Assembly: GCA_015183035.1 (NCBI GenBank)
Contig: JACZZP010000008.1
Coordinates: 682,001-746,000 of the forward strand
Origin: Meloidogyne chitwoodi
Lineage: Eukaryota; Nematoda; Chromadorea; Rhabditida; Meloidogynidae
Length of the DNA: 64,000 bases
Reading direction: 5' to 3'
Under the pieces are notes generated by a model that was not told the DNA's origin, did not search any database, and worked only from the letters and a program-made list of their open reading frames with translations. Below are positions 11,465 to 22,907 of this stretch, one piece after another. Within the stretch, counting starts at the first letter, position 1; each line of letters starts with the position of its first letter. The translations under genes were made by a program, and so were the position numbers.

Positions 11465-14400
11465 ATGGTTTTAATTAATTTGACAGTTAAATTAATTAAT
11501 CGTGATGATGCAGCAATAATAATTGACAATCAGGTTTTTAAAAGATTAAACTTTTAGATTAAAATTTTTAATTTAAAAGAGTACAATCTCACAACTTCGG
11601 GACAAAATCGCCGATGAAATAGAAATCACTCGTGAAACGCAACGATTGATTTTTCGTGGAAAACTTTTGAGTAATGATTCACTCAAACTCCAAGAATGTG
11701 GCTTAGAGGATAAAATGGCTATTCACGTTGTAACTAGACCAATTCCCAGTGATACTTATACTTCTAGTTCTTCTACTTCTAATAATCAATTTCACCAACC
11801 ATTTCCACCAAATGTTCATGTTCATCATGCAGCAACGAATCAGCCACATATTGTTACACAAAATGTTATATATGGACAAGTGCCTTTTGAGAGAACTCAG
11901 ATTTTTAGTGAGCCAAACAATGCTTTGGTGAGGTTTTTTGATTACTTGGTTCCTAGTGATTATGAGAAAAGGAGAAAAAGATCTAATTTTACCAATGAAA
12001 TCTTTCTAATGAAAGAATTAAAATTAAATTTCTTATTTTAAAAACTTTTATTTAGACAATTGTTGGAAATATTACAGAATCTTTACGAAATGTTTATCGA
12101 ATGGAAGCAGAACAAGCTCTTTTAATGAATTCTCCACGTAATAATGATTTTCTAATTAATATTACCTTTCGAAGTATTCGCCAACTTGTTGTTGATAGTT
12201 CTGCTTATGAACGTTTTGACAATTTAAAAAATTCTATTAAAAGCCTTGCATGGCTTGTTGCTTTAATTAAGGTTATTTTTTAATATTTTTAAAATAAAAA
12301 AAATAATATTATTTTAAGTCTCAATTACTTGAAAAAATTGATTTAATAATTTCTGGTGAAGAAATAGACACTGAACGACAATATCGAAATATTGCAAATA
12401 TTTTGTGGGTAATGCACGCATTTGATGGTTTTGATGAAAGACAAATGAATAATTTAATTCAAAATGATTATGATGTTGAAATTTCTTCTTTAATTGAGCA
12501 ATTAAATGAATGGCAATTGCCTACTGATGATGATCATATTCAACATATAAATCATTCAAATCATTCAGCTATTGTCAGGTTATTCTTTTTTTAATATTTT
12601 TGTAAAGATAAAAGAAAAGTTTCTAGTCATTTCTTTCTGATAATTGGGTGTTTATTTTAATTTTTATAAAATTTTAGGCATTGTACTTCTCACGATTTGA
12701 GCACTCTTTTAATTATTTTTTCTGTTATTGAAGCAAAAATTAATGAGCATTTGATGAACCGTTATTATCGAATTCTTTCTCTAAATCACATTTTTGAGGT
12801 TTTTTAAAATTATTAAAAATTATTTTTAACACAAATTTAACCTTAAAAGGATGCTTCTTATGCATCTCGTTTACTTAATTATTTTTGCAATGGAATTAAA
12901 CGTATTCAACACTCTCGTGCATTTATTCACGGTGAAATTGGGTCTTTTAGTTTAAATTTAAATGAAAATTTACATAATCGTCTATATCCAATCTATGACC
13001 AATTTAGAAGAATAGAAGAGCCTTTACGTGCTGAAATTTCATTTTTATTTTCTGATGCGTCTGCAAGTAATTTTTATTTTTTGAGATTATTAACCCCTCT
13101 TTTTAATTATTTGTTTTTAAAATTCTTTATTAGACTTGTCTAGTCCAAATGTTATTCCAACATCTCAAAGTCAAACGACAATTACAACAACAGAATCGAA
13201 TAATTCGAATTCTGATGAGCAACACCAAACACCAAGAAATTTGGGTTCTGGTGCTTTAAGTTCTGTTATTAATGGTTTTACTCAATTTGCACAACAATGT
13301 ATGATATTTATTAATTTTTTATTTAATTTAATTTAAAAGTTATGTCTCGTCAACCACAAAATGTTAACCAATCATCTTCTTCTTCGGGAAGTTCTTCTGA
13401 GATTTCTGTAAATCAAAATGAACATCCACCAAATATTTCTCTTCCTCAAATATCTGTTCAGCCTGTTGATTCTTTTAATTCTAATTTCAATGCACAAGAA
13501 ATTGCTACAGATATTGCAAATCATATTCAACGATTAATATCACAAGATCCAGATTCAACAGGACAGCAGACAAGACCACCACTTGGAGATGTTGCAAATG
13601 ATATTCAACAATTAATAGCACAAAATGTTGCTTCAACAGGGCAACAGACAAGACCGATGGAATCTTCTCGTACAACTACTGTTTGTTTAATTTATTTTTT
13701 TTATATTTAATTTATTTTTTAGCCACGTAATATTATGTTAGTCGGTGTTAGTTCTCAATCTACAGAGCCTATTATTCCTCGAACGCCTATTGTTTCTTCT
13801 ATTATAGCTCCTCAAATGGTTAATTTGTCCAATTCTACTTTTGCTCAAGAAAATCCTGTAAATATTTTTTTATTCTTTAAATAAAATTTTCTTTTATTTA
13901 AAAGAGAGACTCTAATTTTTGGAATGATCCACAAACGATTGCTTTGGGTCTACTTCCTCCACCTCCTTTATTGCCTCATCAAATAATTCAAAATCGTTCT
14001 TCTTCTTCTTCTGGACAACGTCGTTTTTCATCAATAAGAGGTGAACAGATTGCTAATATGTTTAGAGAAGGTATTAGAATACGCCCTCAATCAAATTCAA
14101 ATGGAGAAGCTGTAAGTGTTTATTTTGGGTATTTTTGGGGATTATGACCAAAAAGAGTCTGCAAGTTTTGTCCGTAGAAATTCTAATGAGTAACTAACTT
14201 TCAATAATTTGCCGTTATGTTGCAGTGTTTCTTTTGTTTTTGGAAATGTGTTCTCTTATATTTTAAATAAATAATCTTTGCAAAATTAAAAATGATTACT
14301 TTGCGGATAAAACTTGCGGACTTTTGGGCGGCGCATAACCGAAAAGTTGTTTTATTCTTTGAATTTTTTAAATTTTTAAGGTATTTAATGAAATTGATCA

Positions 14401-14585
14401 ATTTGCTATTTTTGTTCGTCAAACACTTGAATCAATTGTTAATTGTATGGCACAACATGATTCTAGCCTTATACGAGATGAGGGGACGAGAACTGAAAGT
14501 AAAGATTTTTTTAAATTAATTTATTTTTATTTTATATTTTTTAGTGCCTGACACCAATATGAGAGATGATGATGATGTTTGGTGA
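11465..14585 (+). CDS. Ubiquitin-like domain protein, BAG6/Scythe-like
   Basis: Starts with a ubiquitin-like domain: MVLINLTVKLINRDDAAIII, STISQLRDKIADEIEITRET, QRLIFRGKLLSNDSLKLQEC, ending MAIHVVTRP (residues about 1-80). A Ser/Thr/His/Pro-rich linker follows, then several helical exons between about 12056 and 13070 (SLRNVYRMEAEQALL, YRNIANILWVMHAFDGF, STLLIIFSVIEAKINEHL). The long C-terminal part is rich in Ser, Gln, Asn and Pro and ends DDDDVW at 14585. Ubiquitin-like N-terminus plus low-complexity remainder fits BAG6, which holds hydrophobic clients for tail-anchored insertion or degradation. Ubiquilin is less likely because no STI1 or UBA motif was recognised. About ten exons are inferred. 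Identity beyond the ubiquitin-like domain is uncertain. TIP41 follows 289 bp downstream on the same strand. Confidence 0.62.
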
Positions 14586-14874
14586 TATAAGAATTTGTTA
14601 TTTTATGTGTATGATTTAATTTTTTTTTGAATATATATTTTTTTGGCAAAAATTTATTTTGTTTTTTCTTTTTAATATGTATTGATAGTTTTCTTTTGAA
14701 AAAAAATTTTTTTAATGGTAAAATTTATCTTTAAAATATTTTTTTAATTAATAGTTTTTAAATATTTTTATAACAACAAACAATTCTTTTAAATTGTTTT
14801 TATTTTTTATATATTTTTTATTGCTTATTATTTGTGTGTTTTCAGTTAAAAATTAATTTAATTTTTCAATTATC

Positions 14875-16419
14875 ATGCAATGTACATCAAAAGATACAAA
14901 ATTAGATTTAGTAGAATTGTCTAAAAAACATCAAAAAAAGAATTTAAATAATCAAATATTAGTCTCTGCTTTGGGAAAAAGTAAAAAAGAGGTTTTTTTA
15001 TTTAATTTTAATAAATAAATAAATAAATATATTTTAAAAAAGGAAAGACATTTATTTAGCAATGGGCTTGAATTTGTGTCTGTGGAGGATCATATTCTCG
15101 AATCTGTTTGTAGACATGATGATATTAAAGAAGAAGAATGTTGTCAGGTTTATTATTATTTTTTTAAGTTAAATAAAATTCTCCCCACTTATTATAAATT
15201 TTTTTTATTTTCTTATTGAGAACAAATAAAATTATTAAAAAAAATTTTTTTAAGGTTTGTCGCTTTGAAAAACTCATTGGATTGCCTAATTTACCAGAGA
15301 TGATATTCCCTTTTAATCGAATATCAATTTATTGGAAAGGAAATATTGTAATTGAATTTAATGCTTTTGATGCTCTTAAACAAGTTAATAAAGAATTATT
15401 GCCTGATTTTAAAGTATTTTTTAAATTTTATTTTCTTTTAAACCTATACCTTTTTTAATATTTCTTTGGGAACAATAAAATATTTTTTTTGGAGAAAAAC
15501 ACTGAAATTTTAATAAAATAAATTTATTAATTTATAGGTTGGCCCTAGTACTGTTTGGCAAAATGCTCGTCCAGAAACATTATCTAAAGAATCTCAACAA
15601 CCTTTTGATTGGACATTTACAAGTAATTATAAAGGTTAAAAATAATTAAATAAAAATAAATATATTTATTTATTTATTTTAGGTACTTTGGGACAAGAAA
15701 TAAAAATAGAGACAGTAAATAATAATAATTGTTTTATTAATTATGAAAGACTTAAACGTAAAGATCCAATTCAATTTTATTCACAAATTGCTTTATATGA
15801 AGATGAATTGGCTGATAATGGATGTGCACAGGTTTTTTTTTTTTAATTTTTTAAAAATTCCTAAATAATTTTAAATAATTAAGAGACGTTTTTTAAACTA
15901 AAAATGTATTTTTTATTTTTTCTTTTTTTCCTCATTAATAAATAAAAAATCCTGAAAAGTTTCACTTTTAAATAATATATTCAAAAAAACTAGAAAAAGA
16001 TACATTTATAAATTTAAAGAAAGATTTTTTTCGGAGACAAAAAAAATAAATAAATTAATTAATTAAATGTTTCTCATTATTTTTTTTTTATTTAAAAAAA
16101 GATGATGATTAGAATAAGAATTATGCCTGACACTTTTCTTGTTTTATGTCGTTTTTATCTTCGAGTTGATCACGTGATGGTTAGAATTTTAGATACACGT
16201 TTATATGGAGAGAGGGAAAACGATGAATTTATGATAAGAGAATGGACTAAAAAAGAAGCTAATTATTCACAATTAAATAAAGAGGTTATTTAAATAAAAA
16301 TGAAAATTTATTATTTATTTATTTTTTAGACACTTTGTTATATTTTGGATCCAACAGAATTGTCTTCTCATTTACCTTTAATTGAATCTGAAACAACAAA
16401 AATATTTTATAAAAAATAA
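14875..16419 (+). CDS. TIP41-like protein (TIPRL), PP2A-family regulator
   Basis: TIP41/TIPRL binds catalytic subunits of PP2A-type phosphatases and acts in TOR signalling. Diagnostic stretches are GLEFVSVEDHILESV near the start; LPNLPEMIFPFNRISIYWKG with FNAFDALKQVN; PFDWTFTSNYKGTL; PIQFYSQIALYEDELADNGC; then MMIRIRIMPDTFLVLCRFYL followed by RVDHVMVRILDTRLYGE and the EWTKKEANYSQL segment. These match the family in order over its full length; the frame ends FYKK at 16419. The start is preceded by TTTTCAG about 30 nt upstream, consistent with trans-splicing. It lies 289 bp after the BAG6-like gene on the same strand, so joint transcription is possible. Confidence 0.9.
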
Positions 16420-17210
16420 TATTTAATGTTTAGGAGGACAATTAAATAGTTTTTTTTTAAATTTAATTTCTTATTCTTTTTTAAACTTTAAAATATTGAA
16501 ATATAAAAGTTCAATTTAAAAGTAAATAAAAATTAAATATTTATATAAAAGATTATGTTTAAAATATTAAGTCTAGTGAACTTTTTATTTATCTTTTGCT
16601 TCTTTTTTTAAATTAAATATAATTTATTTATGTAGTTTTTCTTTTTATTTATAAATGATTTTTTTCTCTCTTATTTAATAATAAAAAAAATTTTTTTTTT
16701 AACTAACTAAAGAATTTACTTTCTCTTTTTTACATCATTATATTCATTGAAAATTGATCTAACTATTAGATAATTTTGTTTAAATTAATCATTTTTAAAA
16801 TTTTACTAGTTGACAGTTGCCTATAAATGACAAAATTGAGTAAATTAATTCCCTTTAATAGAGAAGGTTTTTTGTATACAAATATATAGATTTGATATAC
16901 AGTAGGACATTTTGAGCTTCTTACGATATAAGAATTTCTTAGATCAGCAAAAATTTTGGGTAGATTGCGTTCTAGGTGTTTAAAAATTTCAGCTTATGAC
17001 CATTTTGTCCTTTGGCAACTTGTCGATTCGTCTTTTAAAATTTTTATCTTTTTTTTCTTATTTTGGTCAACGGTTGATGTGGCCAATTGAGCTTTTCCTT
17101 ATTTCAAAACATTTGAAATTTTATTTTTTTTAATCCAAAAAATAATTTTAAAATATTTTTTAGTTGTTTTAATTAACTTTTTAATTATTTAAATAATCTC
17201 TTTAATAAAA
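16420..17210. other. Intergenic, AT-rich, promoter of SAM synthase presumed
   Basis: No coding frame is supported. A less AT-rich stretch near 16895-17060 matches nothing convincingly elsewhere in the window. Confidence 0.5.
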
Positions 17211-18984
17211 ATGGATGTTGATATTGTTCCAGGTTTTTTTCTTATTTTTAAATTAGATTTTTTTTAATTTTAGAAGCAAGAGAACAAACATTTCTTTTCA
17301 CAAGTGAATCTGTCGGGGAAGGCCATCCCGATAAAATGTGTGATATGATTTCTGATGCAGTTTTAGATGCACATTTAGAGCAAGATCCTAATGCAAAAGT
17401 TGCTTGTGGTTTGTTATAAATAATTTTTTTTTGGAGACTTTAGAGATGTTTTATAGTTGAGAAAAAAATTTCTGTTTTTTATTTAAAATTTGAGGGAGTT
17501 TTGAGTCAGATCAGAAGAAAAACTTTCCGTAATTCTCACTTTAAATTTTGCTTTATATAGAGGTCGTTACAAAGACTGGAATGATTTTACTTTGTGGTGA
17601 GGTAACAAGTAGAGCACATGTTGACTATCAAAAGCTTGTTAGGGGAGTTGTTAGGCAAATTGGTTTTGATGATTCTAGCAAAGGTTTTTTTCTATTTTTG
17701 AATGAAAAGATGGTCTTTTCAATTATTTTTCTTTCCAAAGGATTTGATTATACAACTTGTAATGTTATGGTTGCTTTGGAACAGCAAGCATCGGAAATTG
17801 CAGCAGGTGTTTGGGAAAATCGATGTGATGAGGACATTGGGGCTGGCGATCAGGTTTTTAAATTTTAAAAATTTTTAAATATTTTTTTCTTTAAAAGGGA
17901 TTAATGTTTGGTTATGCAACTGATGAGACAGCTGAAGCAATGCCTTTATCTCTCCTTCTAGCTCATCAACTACAAGCCAAATTATGCAAATTGAGAAAAG
18001 AAGGAGAAATTGAATGGTCTTTGCCTGACTCTAAATCACAAGTTTTTTTAAAAAGTTTTTCTAAATATCATTTTTAGCTTACCGTTGAATATAAATTTAA
18101 TAATGGGGCTTGTATACCAATTAGAGTGCATACTGTGAGTTTTTTTAAGTTTATTAAAAAGTTTTTTTTAAAAAGGTTGTGATGTCTGCCCAACACAAAC
18201 AATTCGAAAACGATTTGGAAATTGTTCGCCGTGATTTACTCGAAAAAGTTATTAAAAAAGTCATTCCAAGCAATTTATTAGATGATAAAACAATTTATTA
18301 CTTGAATCCATGTGGTGAGTTTTTTGGTTTAATAAAATTTTAAATAGTATTTTTAAGGTACTTTTCATATTGGAGGACCTCAATGTGATGCAGGTCTTAC
18401 TGGACGTAAAATAATAGTTGATACTTATGGAGGTTGGGGAGCTCATGGTGGAGGAGCATTTTCTGGTAAAGATCCATCAAAAGTAGATCGTTCTGCTGCT
18501 TATGGTGCTCGTTGGGTTGCAAAATCTTTGGTTAAAGGAGGAGTTTGCCGTAGATGTTTAGTACAGGTTTTTTGGATTTTTAATAAATTTTGGAGTTTTT
18601 GGGTAATTTAAATCCTTTTTTAAAGGTTTCCTATGCAATTGCAATTTCTCATCCTTTGTCTATTGCTGTAATTTCTTATGGAACAAGTCCATTAACAGAA
18701 GCAGAATTACTTCAAATAGTTAACGATAATTTTGATTTACGTCCAGGAGTTATTATTAGGTTTGTTTTTTTTTTATTTTCTTTTTTAATATTAAAAATTA
18801 TATTAAAAGAGAACTTAATTTAAAACGTCCAATATATTCTCGTACGGCAGCTAATGGACATTTTGGACATGAAAATTTCCCTTGGGAAAAACCAAAGCAA
18901 TTAAAAATACGTCCAGAACTGGCTAAAAAATTGGCAAATTTTAAAGATGAGAAACATTTACCTAATGGAATTTTTAAACATTAA
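17211..18984 (+). CDS. sams-1: S-adenosylmethionine synthase
   Basis: Makes S-adenosylmethionine from ATP and methionine in the cytosol. It starts MDVDIVP at 17211. The N-terminal domain has [20 protein letters not shown] and [13 protein letters not shown]. Signature 1 is [15 protein letters not shown], followed by [11 protein letters not shown]. The central ATP-binding loop is [16 protein letters not shown] and the second signature [20 protein letters not shown]. It ends PNGIFKH at 18984. About eight exons are split by short introns (for example 17401-17561 and 18136-18178). Catalytic His, Asp and Lys in these motifs are present. Two positions differ from the usual family text, M for Q in CDMISD and C for G in GGPQCDAG; neither is a known catalytic residue. 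The symbol follows the C. elegans gene; the species may have several paralogues. Confidence 0.93.
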
Positions 18985-20000
18985 AAGAAGAAGAAAAAAA
19001 TTTGAATAAAATAAAAAAATAATTATTTTTTAAAGGTATTAAATTAATTAGAATTTTAGAATTATTTTATTTTTGTTGTTATTAATATATTGTGCCTTTT
19101 TTAAAGTTATTACAACTTTCAAATGAAGGGGAGAGAAGAGTTTTTTGGTCAAATTTTTTTTAATTTTTTTAAAATTATTTTTCCAATATTCTCCTATTAC
19201 TTCTTTAAAAGTTGTATTAATTAATTATGGTTTATAATTATTTATCAAAAAATGGTTAGTCCTCCCCTATTACACAATTTTATATTATTTTTGCATTTTT
19301 TAAAAGGAAAATAAAAATTACTACTTGATAAGAATATTTTGTTTTTTTAATCTCGTAATTTTTAATAAAAAAAAATAAAAGATGACTCAATTTTATCTAA
19401 TTATTTATTTTGAAAATTTTTTGATAAAATTAAAAATAAAATATTTTTGTTTAATTTTGTTAAAGAGTTTTTTTGAAAATTAAAATTGATTTATATAATA
19501 AAAGAAAATAATAAGAAGGATTTGACTACTGGGAAATATTAAAGAGTTTTTCTTTCAAATTAAATAACAAATCTTTAAAAATTAAAATATATAATAAAAA
19601 ATAACTAAAATAATATGTATTATGTGTATCAAATATGTGCGTGCGTCTAAAGAAAATTTTTTTTCGAAAATCATAAATTAAGAATCGAATGAAAAAATAT
19701 CGAAAATCGAAAGATTTTTTCCAAATCCCTAGAAAGATTTATCACAAGGTTGTGCGGGTTGAGCGCAGGTGTTGCGTCGGTTAAATTTTAATTTATTTTT
19801 TTTTTGACGCGACAAGCGAAAATTTTTGACTTTTAATTTTGTTTTAAATATTTAAAGTCACAACGGATTAAAAACACGCTTACAGTAACTTGACCATAAT
19901 ATAGAAATCGGACAACAAAAAAACGTTTTTGTATTTATTAATTAATTTTATATCTAATAAATCAATCAAAACAATTTGAAGAAAATATATCTCAAGTCTA
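18985..20000. other. Convergent intergenic region, no gene seen
   Basis: Contains the 3' ends of SAM synthase (+) and MRPS12 (-). It is AT-rich apart from a richer stretch at about 19630-19840 (GTTGTGCGGGTTGAGCGCAG), in which no open frame or known RNA was recognised. Confidence 0.5.
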
Positions 20001-20787
20001 TTAAATTGCCTTTTTCTTTCTAACTGGCGCACAATCTAGGGCTCCTCTAACAATAACGCATTTAACTCCAATTAAATCCCTCTTTCGTCCTCCTTTGACA
20101 TGAACCTTTAAATAAAAAATATATCTTTTTAAATTCCAAATGTATCTCTTCTACCCTTTGAATTAAATAAGAACGGTTTGAAAGAGGACTTTTTCGGAGA
20201 TGGTCTCTATCTTTTCCTCAAAAATTAAAAAAAACCTGGCTATGTTCTTGTAAATTATGCCCTTCTCCAGGAATGTAAGCAATAACCTCTTTACCAGTAT
20301 CTAAACGAACTAAAGCGCATTGTCTATTCCCAGAATTTGGTTTCTTTGGATGCTTTATTAAAGCTAAAAATTAAATAATATTTTACAAAAGATAAAAAAA
20401 ACTTTTCAAAACAACTCCTTTGATATAGTGCCATCCTTTAATTGGTCTTCTGTCTATAGGTTGATGTTCATAGGCTATTGGCCAATTTATATATTTGTGC
20501 TAAATTATACATTTTTAAATTTTACAATTCTAAATAATTCAAAAACAAATTTCCAACTTCAGGGTCGTTTCTAATTAAATACTTGAGAAACCCAACGCCC
20601 CTCGTTTCAAATAACCTCTTCCAATATATTATTAACATACATCCAATACTCCCTCCCAACAAAGCAGTGAACTTGAATGAATTGTCCTTCTTAACCCAAA
20701 ATCCAAAAGACTAGGCTTTGATCTAAGAGGAACTTCTACAGAGCTTCTTAATAAATTAGAAGCAGCAAATCGAAATGATGAAAGCAT
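20001..20787 (-). CDS. mrps-12: Mitochondrial ribosomal protein S12 (uS12m)
   Basis: Component of the mitochondrial small ribosomal subunit at the decoding centre. Exon 1 begins [16 protein letters not shown], an Arg/Ser-rich amphipathic N-terminus typical of mitochondrial import signals. The next exons contain [15 protein letters not shown], then [20 protein letters not shown] and [13 protein letters not shown], and the last [20 protein letters not shown] with [14 protein letters not shown], ending at 20001. KPNSGNR and [10 protein letters not shown] are the diagnostic S12 loops. It is the third gene in a same-strand cluster after L10 and the 4E-BP-like gene, 293 bp below the latter. No splice acceptor lies close before the chosen ATG, so the exact start and a longer upstream extension in the same frame remain uncertain. 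Confidence 0.82.
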
Positions 20788-21080
20788 TAAATGGAGGAAA
20801 TGAAATAAAAATATTAAATAAAAATAATGAAAAAAAGAACATAGCAAATATATGGCTAAAAATCCACAAAAATAAACAAACCAAATTAAAAACAATTTAT
20901 CCGAATTAAATAATTTTTTTTTAAATAAATATCCATCAAGTAAATAAATATATAAGTTGATGTTTTTTAAATAAAGCTCCACCAAAAAATAAATATAACG
21001 TAATATTAATAATTATACTATAGAAGAGATTCTTCATTTATATATACCCATTAATTTTCCTTTTTCTGAAGTTTTACAGT

Positions 21081-21483
21081 TCAGGCAGCACGAAGGAATC
21101 GGCGAGGAAATTTGGCAATAATGTCAGACATTTCCATCGCAATTCCAGGCATATTCTTGGGTGGAAGTGTTGAGTATGGCGAAGAAGAGCAACGCAGAAT
21201 GAAATCACGAGTATAGACAATGCGAAACGGCAATTCCTTTGGCTTTGTCTGCTTTCGCTAAATATAACAAATTTATCAAGTTTAAGTGAATAGAGACTTA
21301 TATTCGAACACAGATTATAAAATAAACAAAATAAACCTTAACGTAAGCATATCCATCATCCTTATCAAGCAACGTTCCAATGACCATACGAAACTTCTCT
21401 ACCGCCTCTCTGCGCTCATTGCGTTCAGCATCGACAATGTTCATCTTTTCCAATTGACGGGAAATGAGTTCAGAAAAATCCAT
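21081..21483 (-). CDS. Candidate eIF4E-binding protein (4E-BP-like), 107 aa
   Basis: Two exons, 21483-21337 (49 codons) and 21257-21081 (58 codons plus stop), with an intron starting GTTTAT and ending TTTAG. Exon 2 reads ELPFRIVYTRDFILRC followed by SSSPYSTLPPKNMPGI (residues about 57-88). This lines up position by position with the eIF4E-binding segment of animal 4E-BPs: R-I-(I/V)-Y-x-R-x-F-(L/I)-(M/L)-x-C, then a Ser-Pro, then Pro-Pro before the elbow loop. The canonical YxxxxL-hydrophobic motif is Y64-x4-I69-L70. The length is close to that of known 4E-BPs (about 117 residues in human). Exon 1 (MDFSELISRQLEKMNIVDAE, charged helix) has no resemblance I recognise. It lies 158 bp below L10 with AG acceptors within 15 nt of its ATG, as for a trans-spliced operon gene. 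Family by motif, not by full-length homology. Confidence 0.62.
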
Positions 21484-21641
21484 ATTTAAAACTGCTAATA
21501 ATTATTGCAGAGACAAAAAGGAAATAAATATCTATGAAAAACTATCAAATTTAAGAAAAAAGATTATTCAACAATTTATCTTAACAATATTCTTTCACAA
21601 AATTATCAAAAAACATTTAATAATCGATAAGAAATTTCTTA

Positions 21642-22410
21642 TTAAATAGGATTTTTGATCCATTGGGTCAAAGGACCGTGCTCTCTAATCAGTTTGCAAT
21701 GCACACCATCTGGAACAACACGACCTTCTTTTCGATAATTTTCGTAGACTTCACGGTCGAATTTTGTAAAACCCCATTTGCGTGAAACAACAATATATTG
21801 GCGGCCAGGGAATTTAAACTTTGCACGTCGGAAAGCTTCTAGAGCATGAGCTTGGTGCTTAAAGAATTGGATTTAATAGAGAAGCTTGAATTAATAAAAC
21901 CTGATCACGTACGCGCACAGAGATCAAAACAGTACCTATTCCAACACGAGCTACAAGCCCTTGAGGTTTACCAAAGGCTCCACGCATCCCAGTTTGAAGT
22001 CGATCAGCACCGGCACAGGACAACATCTTATTAATACGTAGGACGTGAAACCTTGAAAACAATGAACAGACATAAGCTCTGAAATAAACAAAACTAACGG
22101 ATGAATCCGAACACGCATATGAAACCCATCCTTTCCGCAGTTTTTGACCATATATTTGTTAGCGCAAATACGAGCTGCTTCCAATGCCTAGAAAAGGATA
22201 AAAGATGAAGAGTTAGTAAACCTCAGATGAAAGATTCTCTCGTTCGTTGGAAATCATATGCACACAGCATGGAAATTCATCAACGGTAGCTCGCTTTCTG
22301 CCAAGATCAAAAATTCGAATTTTCGGATCAGGCACTCCACGGCAAAATCGAGACTTTGGATAAGGCTTATTTTTTATGTAACGATAACAGCGAGCTGGAC
22401 GTCGTCCCAT
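21642..22410 (-). CDS. rpl-10: 60S ribosomal protein L10 (uL16)
   Basis: Large-subunit ribosomal protein needed for the P-site region and for late 60S maturation. It starts [20 protein letters not shown] at 22410, followed by [19 protein letters not shown] and [15 protein letters not shown]. The next exons give [20 protein letters not shown] with [10 protein letters not shown], then [20 protein letters not shown] with [20 protein letters not shown], and the last [20 protein letters not shown] through WIKNPI at 21642. The whole protein is recognisable in four exons. TTTTAG lies 7 nt before the ATG, a likely trans-splice acceptor. First gene of the L10 / 4E-BP-like / MRPS12 cluster, and divergent from the PUF gene. 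Confidence 0.95.
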
Positions 22411-22907
22411 CTTATTTCTAAAATGAAATGAAGCAATAAATGGACAAAAATTTGTAAATTTGTGCTAATCTTGACAAAGACTAAATTAGAAGTAGGACAA
22501 ATCTCAAAAAGAATTTTTATGAGACATGCCCGACTATTGCGGCAGTTTTTAGTTTCCTTTTTATCTCTAATTATCTTTATTTAAAATACTATTTCGCGAT
22601 AATCAATCTGCGACTAGTCGGCTCGAGAGAATTCTGCGTATGACATTTTGTCCATAGATAAAATCTTGTACCGTAGTTTTTTTAAATATGTGTATATAAA
22701 AGATTATAATTTTTCTTTTTTTACTTACATATTCCTTTTTAGTTAAAAAGTTTTTAGTATTTTTATTTAAATTTAAAAGAGTAAATAGTTAAACCTTTTT
22801 TTTGTCAAATCCCTTGTTTTTTATCAACAAAAAGTTGTTTTCAGTGACTTATACTAACACAGCTCCAGCTAACAAAACATTTTACTCTTCCTATTTTACC
22901 AATAAAA
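22411..22907. promoter_or_regulatory. Divergent promoter region between L10 and PUF genes
   Basis: 497 bp between two outward-facing starts. It has a GC-richer patch (GCGACTAGTCGGCTCGAGAG, about 22608) amid AT-rich DNA, which could be core promoter sequence. No transcription-factor site can be named with confidence. Confidence 0.45.

Noticed and set aside
16970..17040. Shared phrase GACCATTTTGTCC with 41625-41640 as a repeat family
   Set aside because: Similarity covers too few bases to support a family by eye.
18439..18500. [10 protein letters not shown] in SAM synthase looks bacterial, hinting at horizontal transfer
   Set aside because: The rest of the protein is clearly of animal type with nematode-style introns; the motif alone is not evidence of transfer.
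20632..20985. N-terminal extension of MRPS12 with several hydrophobic stretches
   Set aside because: The added text is A/T-driven and would bury the import signal; the internal ATG at 20787 gives a typical mitochondrial N-terminus, though the start stays uncertain.
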